From Gracilaria vermiculophylla (taxonomy: Eukaryota > Rhodophyta > Florideophyceae > Gracilariales > Gracilariaceae): a stretch of DNA of 51,522 nt. The stretch covers positions 4,367,693 through 4,419,214 of the forward strand of contig JAHNZQ020000004.1 of NCBI GenBank assembly GCA_019155205.2. The letters are read 5' to 3'. Position numbers and translations under genes: made by a program. Positions 21,039 to 30,156 of the stretch are shown here, one piece after another. Every line of letters begins with the position of its first letter. The stretch's first letter is position 1. Below the pieces are notes generated by a model. The model was not told the origin of the DNA. It worked only from the letters and a program-made list of their open reading frames with translations, and searched no databases.

Positions 21039-23274
21039 ATGGAACGGATGTTTGCCGCCGCGCCGCACTGATCGCGCGCGGCGCCCCCCTTCCCCCCCCG
21101 CCCCCCCCGCCCCCCCCGCCCGCCGCCTCTCACGACGAGACGACGACCATCTCGAGATGCGGCGCGCCGCCGCGCCGCCCATCGCGAGCGCCGCCGATCG
21201 AGACCTCCGCGCGCCAGCGCGCGCCGCGCCGCGCAACGCCAAAGGGCGCGGCGCGGACACGTCACGCGCGCGCTCGCGAGCGCGCGCTGGCGCGCGCTGC
21301 CGCCGCCTCCCATTCGAAAGTTTGAGCGTTTGAATTTCGAAAACTTTTGTCGCCGCCGCCGCCCGCCGCCGCCGCCAGCACGCCGCCGCCAGCACGCCGC
21401 CGCCAGCACGCCGCCGCCAGCACGCCGCCGCGACGTCGCGCGCGCCGACAGCTTTCGGCGGCGGCAGCGGCGGCAGCGGGCGCGGCGACGGGCGCTGTGC
21501 AGCTGAGAGCGCGCGCGCTCAGCGCCGCAGCCAGACGCGCGCGCCACGCGCGCCACGCGGCCACGCGGCCACGCGCGCCACGCGGCCACGTGCGCCACGC
21601 GCCGCCGTGCACTTTTTTTTCTTTTTTTGTGTGCAAGAGCAAATCACAGCGCGCGGCGCGGCGGAAAGCTGTAAACGGCGCGCGCGAGAGGTGAGGCCAC
21701 GCGGGTGGTGAGCGGAGGCGGCGGCGGCGGCGGCGGTGATGGGCGCGAGGGAGGGGGGACGCACGCGGGGCGCGAGCTCGCCAGACGCGGCGCGCGAGCT
21801 CGCCAGACGCGGCGCGCGAGCTGGCCGCACGCGGCGCGCGAGCTCGCCAGGCGCAGCGCGCCGCCGTGTTCCATTGCGCAGCGCCGCGGCGGCGCGGCGA
21901 GGGCGGGGGGGGGGACGGGCGAAGGGGGGAGCGGGCGCGCGAGCTCGCCAGTGCGGCGGCACGCACGCGAGCGCGCGTGTGGCGGCGCGCCGCGCTTGTT
22001 CCATTCTGCAGCGGCGCGGCGCACTGTCATCCGCGCGCGCGCGCAGAGGCGGCCGCGGCGCAATGACACTGCCGCCGATTACAGCGGCGGCTGCGGCGGC
22101 GCAAAGTGGTGCGCCCCCATTAAAGCTGCGCCGCAGCCGCGCGCGCAGCGTGTGTGTGTGTGTGCGAGCCGAGCGGCGCCTTGGACGCGCAGCGCGCTCG
22201 CTGCCGCTGCCGCTGCCGCTGCCGCTGCCGCTGCCGCTGCCGCCGCCGCCGCGCGTGTAATTATAGAGCGCGCGGCGTGAATGAAGATAACGCGCGCTAT
22301 TTGCGGCGCGCGGTGTAAATGGGTGCCGCGCGCCGCCGATGCGCCGCCGCCGCCGCCGCAGACGCCGCAGACGCCGCAGACGCCGCAGACGCTGACGGCG
22401 CTACGCACATCGACGCCGCGCGCAGCGCCAACGTATGCGGCTGCGCGCCGCGCGCATGACAGCAATGGCAAGCCACTGCAGCGCGGCGGGCGAGCGGCCG
22501 GAACAGCACGTCAGGCGCGCCGCAATGACGTAAAAGCGCTCTGCAGCGCATGTCATGCGCGCGCCACTTATTGGCGCCGCACAAGCGCCCCGCCGCTGGC
22601 TTAGAGACGTAATGCGCGCGCCGCCGCGCAGCTCCGCAGCCGTGCAGCGACGCAGCCGCGCAGCCGCGCAGCTGCGCAGCTACGCAGCTACGCAGCTACG
22701 CGCGCGCGCAGCTGCTGCTGCGTGACGCCTCCCGCGCCTTGCGCGCCTATTCTCGCCGCCGCCGCCGCCGCCGCCGCCGCCTGCCGCGCGCCGCGCGCAA
22801 TCAGCCAGTCGCTGGCTGCGAGCGCGCTCAGCCAACGGCCGCCGCCGCCGCCGCCAACGGCCGCGCCGCCGCCGCCAACGGCCGCGCCGCGCGCCCAACG
22901 GCAGCGCGTCGCCGCCGTTACGCACGCGCCGCGCTTCCGTCGCCGCCGCCGCCGGCGGGTGCGATGGCGCCGATGGCGGCGGTGGCGCCGATGGCGGCGC
23001 GCGCGCGCGCGCGCGCGCGCGCGCCCGTCTCGAGCGCGCGCCTTGGCGCGGCGGCCGCCGTCACGCGCGAGCGACGCGCGTCTATTTTTGCGCGCGCGCC
23101 CGATCGGGGCGCGCCGCGCGCCGCGCGCCGCGGCTGACGCCGTCAGCCGGTCAGCGGCCGCGCTTGCCGCAGAGCGCACCCGCCGCTGCCATGGCGCCGC
23201 CGCCGCCGCCCCCCCCGCGCTTGTAGCGCCTCGGCGCGCGCACGCGCCGCCGCCACGCGCGCGCGCCCCGCCCC
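19426..23274. other. GC-rich gene desert between bZIP and LOG genes
   Basis: This 3.8-kb stretch is dominated by CG-rich microsatellites and short tandem arrays. It includes a 14-bp array (CAGCACGCCGCCGC, about four copies, 21378-21433), a 22-bp GAGCTC array (21774-21861), CGCAGCTA repeats (22670-22700) and long GCC runs. Open frames up to 363 codons give only Arg/Ala/Pro/Gly and disagree between strands, so none is called. A few AT islands stand out (CATATATTCG at 20618; TATATTTG and TTATTTATACGTATAAAC around 20832-20868; TAATTATAGAG at 22259) and may mark promoters of noncoding transcripts. Confidence 0.6.
21774..21861. repeat. 22-bp tandem repeat with GAGCTC core
   Basis: Four adjacent units begin with GAGCT at 21774, 21796, 21818 and 21840, with consensus GAGCTCGCCAGACGCGGCGCGC. 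A fifth, detached copy of GCGAGCTCGCCAG occurs near 21940. GAGCTC is palindromic. Confidence 0.75.
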
Positions 23275-23980
23275 ATGGCGCACCCGCAGCCGCACCGCAT
23301 CGCCACCGTGGCCGTGTACGCCGCGTCGGCCGCCGCCGTCGACCAGCGCTTCGTGCGCCACGCCTACCTCGTCGGGCGCGTAAGTTAACGCGCGCCGCCA
23401 AGCCGCTCGCCACGCGCCCCATCTCACCGCCGCCTCCGTCGCCCCCCCGCAGCTCATTGCGCGCCAGCGCTGGGTGCAGGTCAACGGCGGCGCCGCCACG
23501 GGGCTCATGGCCGCCGCCACGCGCGGCGCCGCCGACGCGCGCGGCGCCGTCGACTGCGTCAGCCTGCGCCGCTTCGCGCACGTCGAGCCGCCGCTGCGCC
23601 CGCGCTACCGCCGCGTCCTCGTCGTCGATTCCATGCGCGAGCGCAAGCGCGCCCTCTTCGCGCGCGCCGACGCCCTCGTCGCCCTGCCGGGCGGCCTGGG
23701 CACGCTGGACGAGCTCGCCGAGCAGATGTGCGCCCGCCAGCTCGCCCTCCACCTCAAGCCCATCGTCGTCCTCAACACCCTCGGCTTCTACGACCACCTG
23801 CGCCTCTTCATTCGCAACGCCCAGCACGCGCGCTTCATCCCCGCCGCCCTGTCGCACGTCGTCCGCTTTGTCGACACCCCCGAGCAGCTCATTCACCATC
23901 TCACCCACTACTACCCGCTCCACACCACCACCACCACCACCACCACCACCAACAACAACAACAACCACCACATCGAGTGA
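23275..23980 (+). CDS. LOG-family nucleotide phosphoribohydrolase, two exons
   Basis: Exons 23275-23379 and 23453-23980 give 210 residues. The Rossmann fold starts with IATVAVYAAS (9-18), continues through VQVNGGAATGLMAAA (43-57) and contains both LOG signatures: the MRERK box (96-100) that matches the MHERK region, and PGGLGTLDE (114-122), the PGGxGTxxE nucleotide-binding and catalytic motif. Enzymes of this family release free cytokinin base or, more broadly, ribose 5-phosphate from nucleoside monophosphates; substrate cannot be told here. The C-terminus ends in a Thr9-Asn5-His tail made by CAC/AAC repeats and is probably disordered. The first exon supplies the N-terminal strand only after splicing. 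It converges with the poly(A) polymerase gene 156 bases downstream. Confidence 0.85.
23380..23452 (+). other. Intron of the LOG gene
   Basis: This 73-base phase-0 intron begins GTAAGT and ends in a poly-C stretch plus GCAG. Removal joins AYLVGR to LIARQRWVQVNGG, as expected for the LOG fold. Confidence 0.85.
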
Positions 23981-24136
23981 ACGCCGTTTTCCCTTTTATG
24001 CTTTTCGTCAACAACAACGACCAAGTGACCGCCGTTTTGCTTTTAATGCGTTTTGCTTTGCACCCCCTGCCCCACCCCGCTCCGCGCTCCCTCGCTCTTC
24101 TTCTCTGCGCCCCTGCTACTTTAGCTACACGCTTCC
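23981..24136 (+). other. Shared 3' region of convergent LOG and poly(A) polymerase genes
   Basis: A short imperfect direct duplication, GCCGTTTT followed by CTTTTAATGC-like sequence, occurs twice (about 23983-24007 and 24031-24051). The rest is pyrimidine-rich. No AATAAA is seen for either gene. Confidence 0.4.
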
Positions 24137-24799
24137 CTAGTATCTGTGGTAGTTGCCCACGCCGCGCGTGTTTCTTCTGTGCGCGTGCGCCCGCCCGCGA
24201 CGCCGGCCCCCCCGGTAGTAGTTGCTGCGCGCCCCGTGGCTGTCCGCCTGCTGCTGCCCGTAGCTTTCCTGCCGACCGTACCGCTCGCTCTGCGCGTACG
24301 CCTCGTTCCCCGCCGCCGCCGCCTCCCCCATCTGCCCCACCGTCACGGGCATCATCGCCCCCAGCGCGGGGCTCATCCCCGAAGCCAGCCCCGCGTTGAA
24401 CACCGCCGGCGCCATCACCCCGGATACCATCCCCGCGTTCACGTACTGGAACCCCGGCGTGACCGCCGCGGGGTACTGCGCCGCCGCCCCCATCGCGTAC
24501 CCACCCGCGCCCCCGCCTGCTGCGTACCCCATGTTCCCACTGTACATCCCGCCGTTGGCCCTGTACACCGTCCCGCCACCCGCCGCCTGCATGCGCTGCT
24601 GCCGCCCTTGAGCGTTGTAAATCCCTCTAGCGCTGCTGCTTCTACTCACTTGTTGTTGTTGTTGTTGTTGTTGTTGATGATGTTCTAGTTGCTGTTGCTG
24701 TAGCTGTTCTGCACCGACCGTGCGCTGGCGTTTGGCCAACCTCGGGTCTCGTTCCCGTCGCCGGTCTGGAGATGACGGCGACACCGCTGCTGCTGCTGC

Positions 24800-24835
<36 letters not shown>

Positions 24836-27019
24836 CGCCGTCGCCGCCGTTGCCGCCGTCGCCGTCGCCGTCGCCGCCGTTCGCGTGCCGACTCGAAGAA
24901 TGGGGGACAGCGAGTCGCGCAGAGCTGTGTGACCTTTGTTGGCAAGGTCTTCTAGAACCCCTTGCCTTCGCACAAGCAACTCGTCATCCACATTCAGCAC
25001 CGCCCCCAGCGGAGTCGGGCTCGATGAGCCGTCGTCGCGCCGCCACTTCACAAGCGCATGCGATGCCCTTGCAAACGCCCTTCTTATTCGCAACGCGCTA
25101 AACCCGTTCACCCCGAGGTGGTTCGTTTCATCGTTGGGGTCTTCAATGGAAAAGCGCAGCGCTTCGTGCGGGGGGATGTGGAATCTTTCAAACTTGTCAA
25201 AGTAACACCCGTTGTCCTTCACCTGGATACCCACCCAACACAGATTAAACAGCTTTCCATACACATGGAAGAACTGCTGCAGCAATGCGCCCAGGTTCGC
25301 CTTCGAGGACGGAAAGTTGTATCTCAGCATCTGTAGATGAGATACAACAAGCAACAGCACAGAGTACGATCCCAACCCTCCCGAGTACACCTCGTTCAAG
25401 TCCCGTTGCTGCAAAAAGCATTTCAGCACAAGCAACAGCGGGCGCAACGCGGGGTACGTACTGATGTACTTGTTAATAGACGGCACGTAACCCGGCCCAT
25501 TCCGCACTCCGATCGTAATGTCACAGTTGATGCTGCCTTCGCTGGCTATGATTTTAACCAGCTTCACCTTGGCATCCACTATATTAACCCTTCGTGCAAA
25601 TCCTGGCACATTCCGAATCGCTTGCGCCAACTGCTCAAACTCCGCCGTTTCGCCGTCGCTTGGTGTGTCTGTCACACACATGTCGATATCGCTAGATGGC
25701 AGGAACACGTTCGTTGCATACGACCCAAACACTTCGGTCGTGCTTTCAGGCCACAAACTCTTCACAATCGCCTTCACTTTGCTCACCATGTTCTCCCTTG
25801 CCCTCTTTTCGGCCTCTGTCGGTTCAATAAACCGCACAAACTCCAAAATCTCATGGTGCAGTGCCACAGACGAGTCGCTGGCGTAAAGAACCCTCTCGGT
25901 GTTTGACGGATCCAAAAGCCACGGCGGCAGGTCCTCCCCGTTTTCATCCTTCAACACCACCAGCGACTCCTTGAGCTTCTCCAGGTTCACCTCCGCCTTT
26001 GCTTCTCGCGGCGGATCCGCATTGGCCAGGCTCAGGAACGACGGCGCGTCGCTGGGCCTGTTGAGCTCCGCCGTTTCCGGCTGCTCCGCGGCCGCCTCGC
26101 GGCTGTCCGCGCCTTTGCTTTTCTTGGCCCCGGACAAAGCGTTCTTGATCTTCGCCGCAGCCTCCGACGGGGAAGACTCCTCCGCCATCGATTCGAAAAA
26201 GTAGTCCGGACCTGGCGGCGGCTTGAAGTTGAGCGGCCCAAAGGGCTTTGCGCGCTGTTGCACGAGAAACAAAGCCGGCTCGTCAGCGTCGGCCTCGCTG
26301 TCGGCCTGCTCGTCGTCACCAGCCAGCACGGTGGCGACGTACGACGTCTTGTCGATGCTCATGGCATGCAGACGCTTCGCCTCGGCCCTCCTTCTCCTCC
26401 GCCTCTCCTTTTCCTCGGCAGAACGCACGTGGGGCGCCGGGGGGGCGTGCGGCGCAGCGCTTGGGGCAGCGCGCGCGGCGGGGGCGGAATGCGGCGGCTG
26501 CATGCTTTGAGGAGCGACCGAGGTGCGAGGCAAGGCGTTGGGGGGCGCGTTCACGGCGGGTTGGGCGCAGCCGGCAGCGTTGTTGTGCGCGCTTGCTTGC
26601 GCGCCTGCGCTAGAATCGGGAGCGTACTGCGTGGGGGGGTCGTGCGGCGCTGAACAAGGCGCAACGTAGCGCTGCGTGGAGGAATCGTGCGCAGGCGGGG
26701 GCGCGACGTGGTGCGAACGTTGGCCGAAAGCGGCCTTCTGGTAGCGGCGGCGCACGGCGTCCTTCTCCAGCTGAGACGTGAAGCGGCGGTTGTGCAGCTC
26801 GTGCTTTTTGCCGTCGAGGTGCTGCGTGATGTTGGAAGAACCCTTGGGCACATTCACCTGACACACAAAGCAATAAAAGTTGCCGTGCGGATCGACGAGC
26901 AGGTCACTGTCGGGCTCAAAATCTGGAGGAAAAACGGGGGGCGGAGCCGTCGTGGGCTGCGGAAACACAATGGGGCCGTCGTCGGTGAGGTTCTTGAGTC
27001 GCAACTTGTTGGCGTTCAT
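24137..27019 (-). CDS. TRF4/PAPD5-type noncanonical poly(A) polymerase with N-terminal zinc finger
   Basis: From the chosen ATG at 27019 the protein has 960 residues. A matrin/U1-type C2H2 finger comes first (FYCFVCQ...H...H; C50, C53, H67, H73). After a Pro/Ala-rich linker follows the nucleotidyltransferase core: GS at 432-433, catalytic DID (D444, D446) in LPSSDIDM and the third Asp in NCDITIG (D500). Next is the central domain ALRPLLLVLKCFLQQRDLNEV..GGLGSYSVLLLV and the PAP-associated domain ending IEDPNDETNHLGVNGF. The tail has a Thr-Ala/poly-Ala tract, a poly-Gln tract and a Tyr/Gly/Arg-rich end (RGGRRRGR) suited to RNA binding. In the nucleus TRF4 proteins add short poly(A) tails to aberrant and noncoding RNAs with the exosome (family knowledge). 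The frame stays open to an ATG at 27208, but that start would translate a poly-G tract as 30 prolines, so 27019 is preferred. The zinc-finger fusion is unusual. No introns. Confidence 0.88.
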
Positions 27020-27075
27020 GTCTGCTGGGGGAGTGCTGCGCGAGGGTCGGCCGCAAGTGGTGCGCGAGAGAGGGC

Positions 27076-27160
<85 letters not shown>
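27076..27160. repeat. Long poly-G tract
   Basis: Twenty-nine G residues, CC, then fifty-four G residues lie just upstream of the preferred poly(A) polymerase start. In its frame the tract reads as polyproline. Length is probably unstable and may be misassembled. Confidence 0.9.
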
Positions 27161-27161
<1 letters not shown>

Positions 27162-27387
27162 AGCTGCGGCGCCGGCGGCGAAGCGGAATGATTTCCTGCT
27201 GGTCTCAATCACTGCGGGGCGCGAGCGAATGGCGGGCGCGTGGCGCGCGGATTCGATTCAGCCGCGGTGTCGGAGCCCGTGGGCGTGTCGTGCATGGTGC
27301 GCAGTGTGAGTTGCAACTACCCTCGGTGCAGCACACACCGCCGCACCGGCAGCAGCAGTTGCGCCGCGCGAGCCGCGCTAAGCGCCG

Positions 27388-27563
27388 CAACTCCCAATTG
27401 GCTCGCTTGCGCGTCAATTGCCCTGCCGCCGCAACGCCCAATTGGCTCGCTCGTGCGTCAATGGCCCCGCCGCCGCAACTCCCAATTGGTTCGCTTGCGC
27501 GTCAATTGCCCTGCTGCCGCAACTCCCAATTGGCTCGCTTGCGCGCCAATTGCCCTGCCGCCT
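27388..27563. promoter_or_regulatory. 44-bp tandem array of CCAATTGG motifs, probable bidirectional promoter
   Basis: Four head-to-tail copies start at 27388, 27432, 27476 and 27520. Each contains CCAATTGG, which carries a CCAAT box on both strands, followed by GCTCGCTTGCGCG and (in most copies) TCAATTGCC. The array lies between the divergent poly(A) polymerase and ThrRS genes, 370 and 270 bases from their starts, where CCAAT-binding NF-Y sites would be expected. Function as a promoter is inferred from position and motif. Confidence 0.6.
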
Positions 27564-27832
27564 CAACTACTGTTCGCTTTCTCGTGGAGACGTGCTCTTG
27601 GCGTGCGCCCCCTGCCACGCCTTGATCGCGCTGACGTGGATTCCACCGGCGCCCAGCGCTGCAATGCCGCCCCGATCCGCCGCTGACTTCATCAACGTCA
27701 CCCGCCCGTCGTCTTCCCCCCTCGCACACTTGACTCCGCCCTGTCCTCTCACTTCTCACGGCCGACGTCTGTCCCCCCCACAACCATCGCCCCTGTCGCG
27801 TTCACGGCGCACATCTTCCTTCTCTGTCCAAC

Positions 27833-30091
27833 ATGACCAAAGACACCAAACCTGACAGCTCCCATGTGTTTCACGGCGCCGGCGGAGATCCAAAAGGCGC
27901 AGACGGCCCTGCCTACATTGCGCATCGCCTCAGCGTCTGGGACGCCGCCGTGGCCTCACGAAAACTCGACGCCAAAGCCAATGATTCCGCTGCGCCCGTG
28001 CCGATCACCGTCACCCTTCCGGATGGCTCTCAGAAATCTGCCATCGCGGGGAAGACTTCCCCCATGGATATCGCATTCTCTATCAGTGAGACGCTCGCAA
28101 GAAAGGCAATCGTTGCAGTCGTTGACGGTCAGCAATGGGACATGACTCGACCCTTGAACCACAATTGCTCCCTTCGCATTTGTGACTTCAACACCCCTGA
28201 AGGCAAGTCCGTTCTCTGGCATTCCACTGCTCATATGCTTGGCGAGGCAATGGAATACAAGTTCAAAGGAGAGTTGTGCATTGGACCCCCGCTTCAAGAT
28301 GGCTTTTATTACGACATTCATTTACCGGGTGACGCCAAGATTACCGAAACCGATTTCAACGATCTCAACAAACGTATCGATAACATAGCAAAGCAGAAAC
28401 GTACTTTTGAACGCCTCGAGCTCACAAAGCAGGAAGCAAGGGACATGTTTTCGTACAACAAGTTCAAACTGGAAATCATCGAAGAATTGGAAGAGGGAGC
28501 CACAATCACCGCATATCGCGACGGCCCTTTTATTGATCTTTGCAGAGGCCCCCATGTTCCGCAAAGTTCCAGAGCAAAGGCTGTCATGTGCAAGGGCACA
28601 GGGCAGGCATATTGGCGAGCAAAAGCGGACAACCCTTCTTTGCAACGTGTGTATGGTATTTCTTTCCCAGACAAAAAGCTCATGAAGGAATACAAGCATT
28701 TGATGGAAGAAGCAGCTAGACGTGATCACAGAGTGATTGGGGTGAAGCAGGAGCTCATAATGTTCAGCCCACTCTCTCCTGGATGCCCATTTTTCTTGCC
28801 CCACGGACAGCGCGTTTTCAACACATTGCAAGCTTTCATGAGAGAACAGTATTGGAAAAACGACTACGTTGAAGTTCAAACACCAAACATGTTTGATTTT
28901 GATTTATGGGTGCAATCCGGCCATGCAGCCAACTACAAGGATAATATGTACTCGTTGGACGTCGAGGGGAAGGAATTTGGTCTCAAGCCCATGAACTGCC
29001 CCAGCCATTGCCACATTTTCAAGTCTCGAGCTCGCTCGTACAGAGAGCTTCCCATACGAATGGCAGATTTTGGCGTCCTTCATCGCAATGAGCTTTCTGG
29101 AACACTCGGAGGCCTAACGAGAGTGAGGCGCTTCCAACAGGATGATGCTCACATCTTCTGCACGGCGGAACAAGTCAAAGATGAGGTGTCAAACATTTTG
29201 CATCTGTTGAAGTACGTCTACGATATTTTCGGCTTCACGTATGCCCTGCAGTTGTCGACAAGACCAGAAAAGTATCTTGGAGACATAGAGTTGTGGGATC
29301 GGGCCGAGCAAATGCTTGCAGATGCCCTCGTACTCTTCACAGGGAAGAAGTGCGGAGAAAAGGACGGATGGGATTTGAATCCCGGAGATGGTGCCTTTTA
29401 TGGTCCAAAGATTGACATTCAATTGTTCGACGCGCTGCGCAGACAACATCAATGCGCGACTCTGCAGCTCGACTTTCAACTACCCATACGTTTCGACCTC
29501 CAATATCAAGCTGGTACACACCCTCAGAGTGGGCCAAAGCTATCAAGTAATGAAGAGACATCCGCAAACATAACGGACTCGAAACAAGCCGAAGCTCAAG
29601 TCAACATCAAAAGTGTGGACCAGTGTTGTGGTGGTTCCGTGGACCAAGCGGCAAAAGTAGTTGCTGAAGCTCCGGCTGTCAAAGAAGGCTTTGAACGTCC
29701 CGTAATCCTTCACCGAGCAATATTCGGTTCTCTTGAACGCTTTATTGCCATATTGATTGAGCATTATGCAGGCTTTTGGCCATTTTGGATATCTCCAAGA
29801 CAGTGCATTGTGGTTCCTGTTTCTGAAAAATTCCTAGACTACGCCAAGCAAGTACAAAAGGATCTGAAGAACAGTCATTTCTATGTCGATGTTGACACCA
29901 GTGATCGCACCTTAGGAAAGAAGCTGGCTGAAGCTAGAAACAACTACTATAATACAATTCTTGTGGTTGGAGAGCAGGAAGTAAGTAGTAAAACCGTGAA
30001 TATGAGAATCAGAGGCGTGGAGAAGACGGAAGCTTTATCCGTTTCTGATGTACAAGCAAAGTTCGAGAATTGGCGACGGGAGTTCAAGTAA
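27833..30091 (+). CDS. Threonyl-tRNA synthetase, cytosolic type
   Basis: The 752-residue protein has the full ThrRS order: TGS domain (55-119), editing domain with HSTAH (130-134) and CRGPH (237-241) metal-site motifs, class II catalytic core and anticodon-binding domain (656-735). Motif 1 lies around GCPFFLPHGQRVFNTL (317-332), motif 2 around FGVLHRNELSGTLGGLTRVRRF (413-434) and motif 3 in FGSLERFIAILIEHYAGFWP (631-650). The zinc ligands C389, H440 and H627 are all present. It charges tRNA-Thr in the cytosol; no targeting peptide is apparent. A charged, Ser/Glu/Ala/Gln-rich insert of about 60 residues (558-621) interrupts the usual short loop before the RPVILHRA motif. It is in frame and has no clear splice sites. 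The stop is 65 bases from that of the next, convergent gene. Confidence 0.97.
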   Translation: MTKDTKPDSSHVFHGAGGDPKGADGPAYIAHRLSVWDAAVASRKLDAKANDSAAPVPITVTLPDGSQKSAIAGKTSPMDIAFSISETLARKAIVAVVDGQQWDMTRPLNHNCSLRICDFNTPEGKSVLWHSTAHMLGEAMEYKFKGELCIGPPLQDGFYYDIHLPGDAKITETDFNDLNKRIDNIAKQKRTFERLELTKQEARDMFSYNKFKLEIIEELEEGATITAYRDGPFIDLCRGPHVPQSSRAKAVMCKGTGQAYWRAKADNPSLQRVYGISFPDKKLMKEYKHLMEEAARRDHRVIGVKQELIMFSPLSPGCPFFLPHGQRVFNTLQAFMREQYWKNDYVEVQTPNMFDFDLWVQSGHAANYKDNMYSLDVEGKEFGLKPMNCPSHCHIFKSRARSYRELPIRMADFGVLHRNELSGTLGGLTRVRRFQQDDAHIFCTAEQVKDEVSNILHLLKYVYDIFGFTYALQLSTRPEKYLGDIELWDRAEQMLADALVLFTGKKCGEKDGWDLNPGDGAFYGPKIDIQLFDALRRQHQCATLQLDFQLPIRFDLQYQAGTHPQSGPKLSSNEETSANITDSKQAEAQVNIKSVDQCCGGSVDQAAKVVAEAPAVKEGFERPVILHRAIFGSLERFIAILIEHYAGFWPFWISPRQCIVVPVSEKFLDYAKQVQKDLKNSHFYVDVDTSDRTLGKKLAEARNNYYNTILVVGEQEVSSKTVNMRIRGVEKTEALSVSDVQAKFENWRREFK

Positions 30092-30156
30092 TTGTGTATT
30101 CTGGTAAACTCAGATGGGCATTGAGAAGCCGTACAAAGTAGCTGGCGAAGGCAACA

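Noticed and set aside
19645..22260. Plus and minus open frames of up to 363 codons in the GC desert
   Set aside because: Same low-complexity composition in all frames, without start context, domain or splice-supported structure.
22688..24140. Long plus- and minus-strand open frames overlapping the LOG gene
   Set aside because: They are alternative-frame shadows; only the spliced frame gives the PGGxGT and MRERK motifs.
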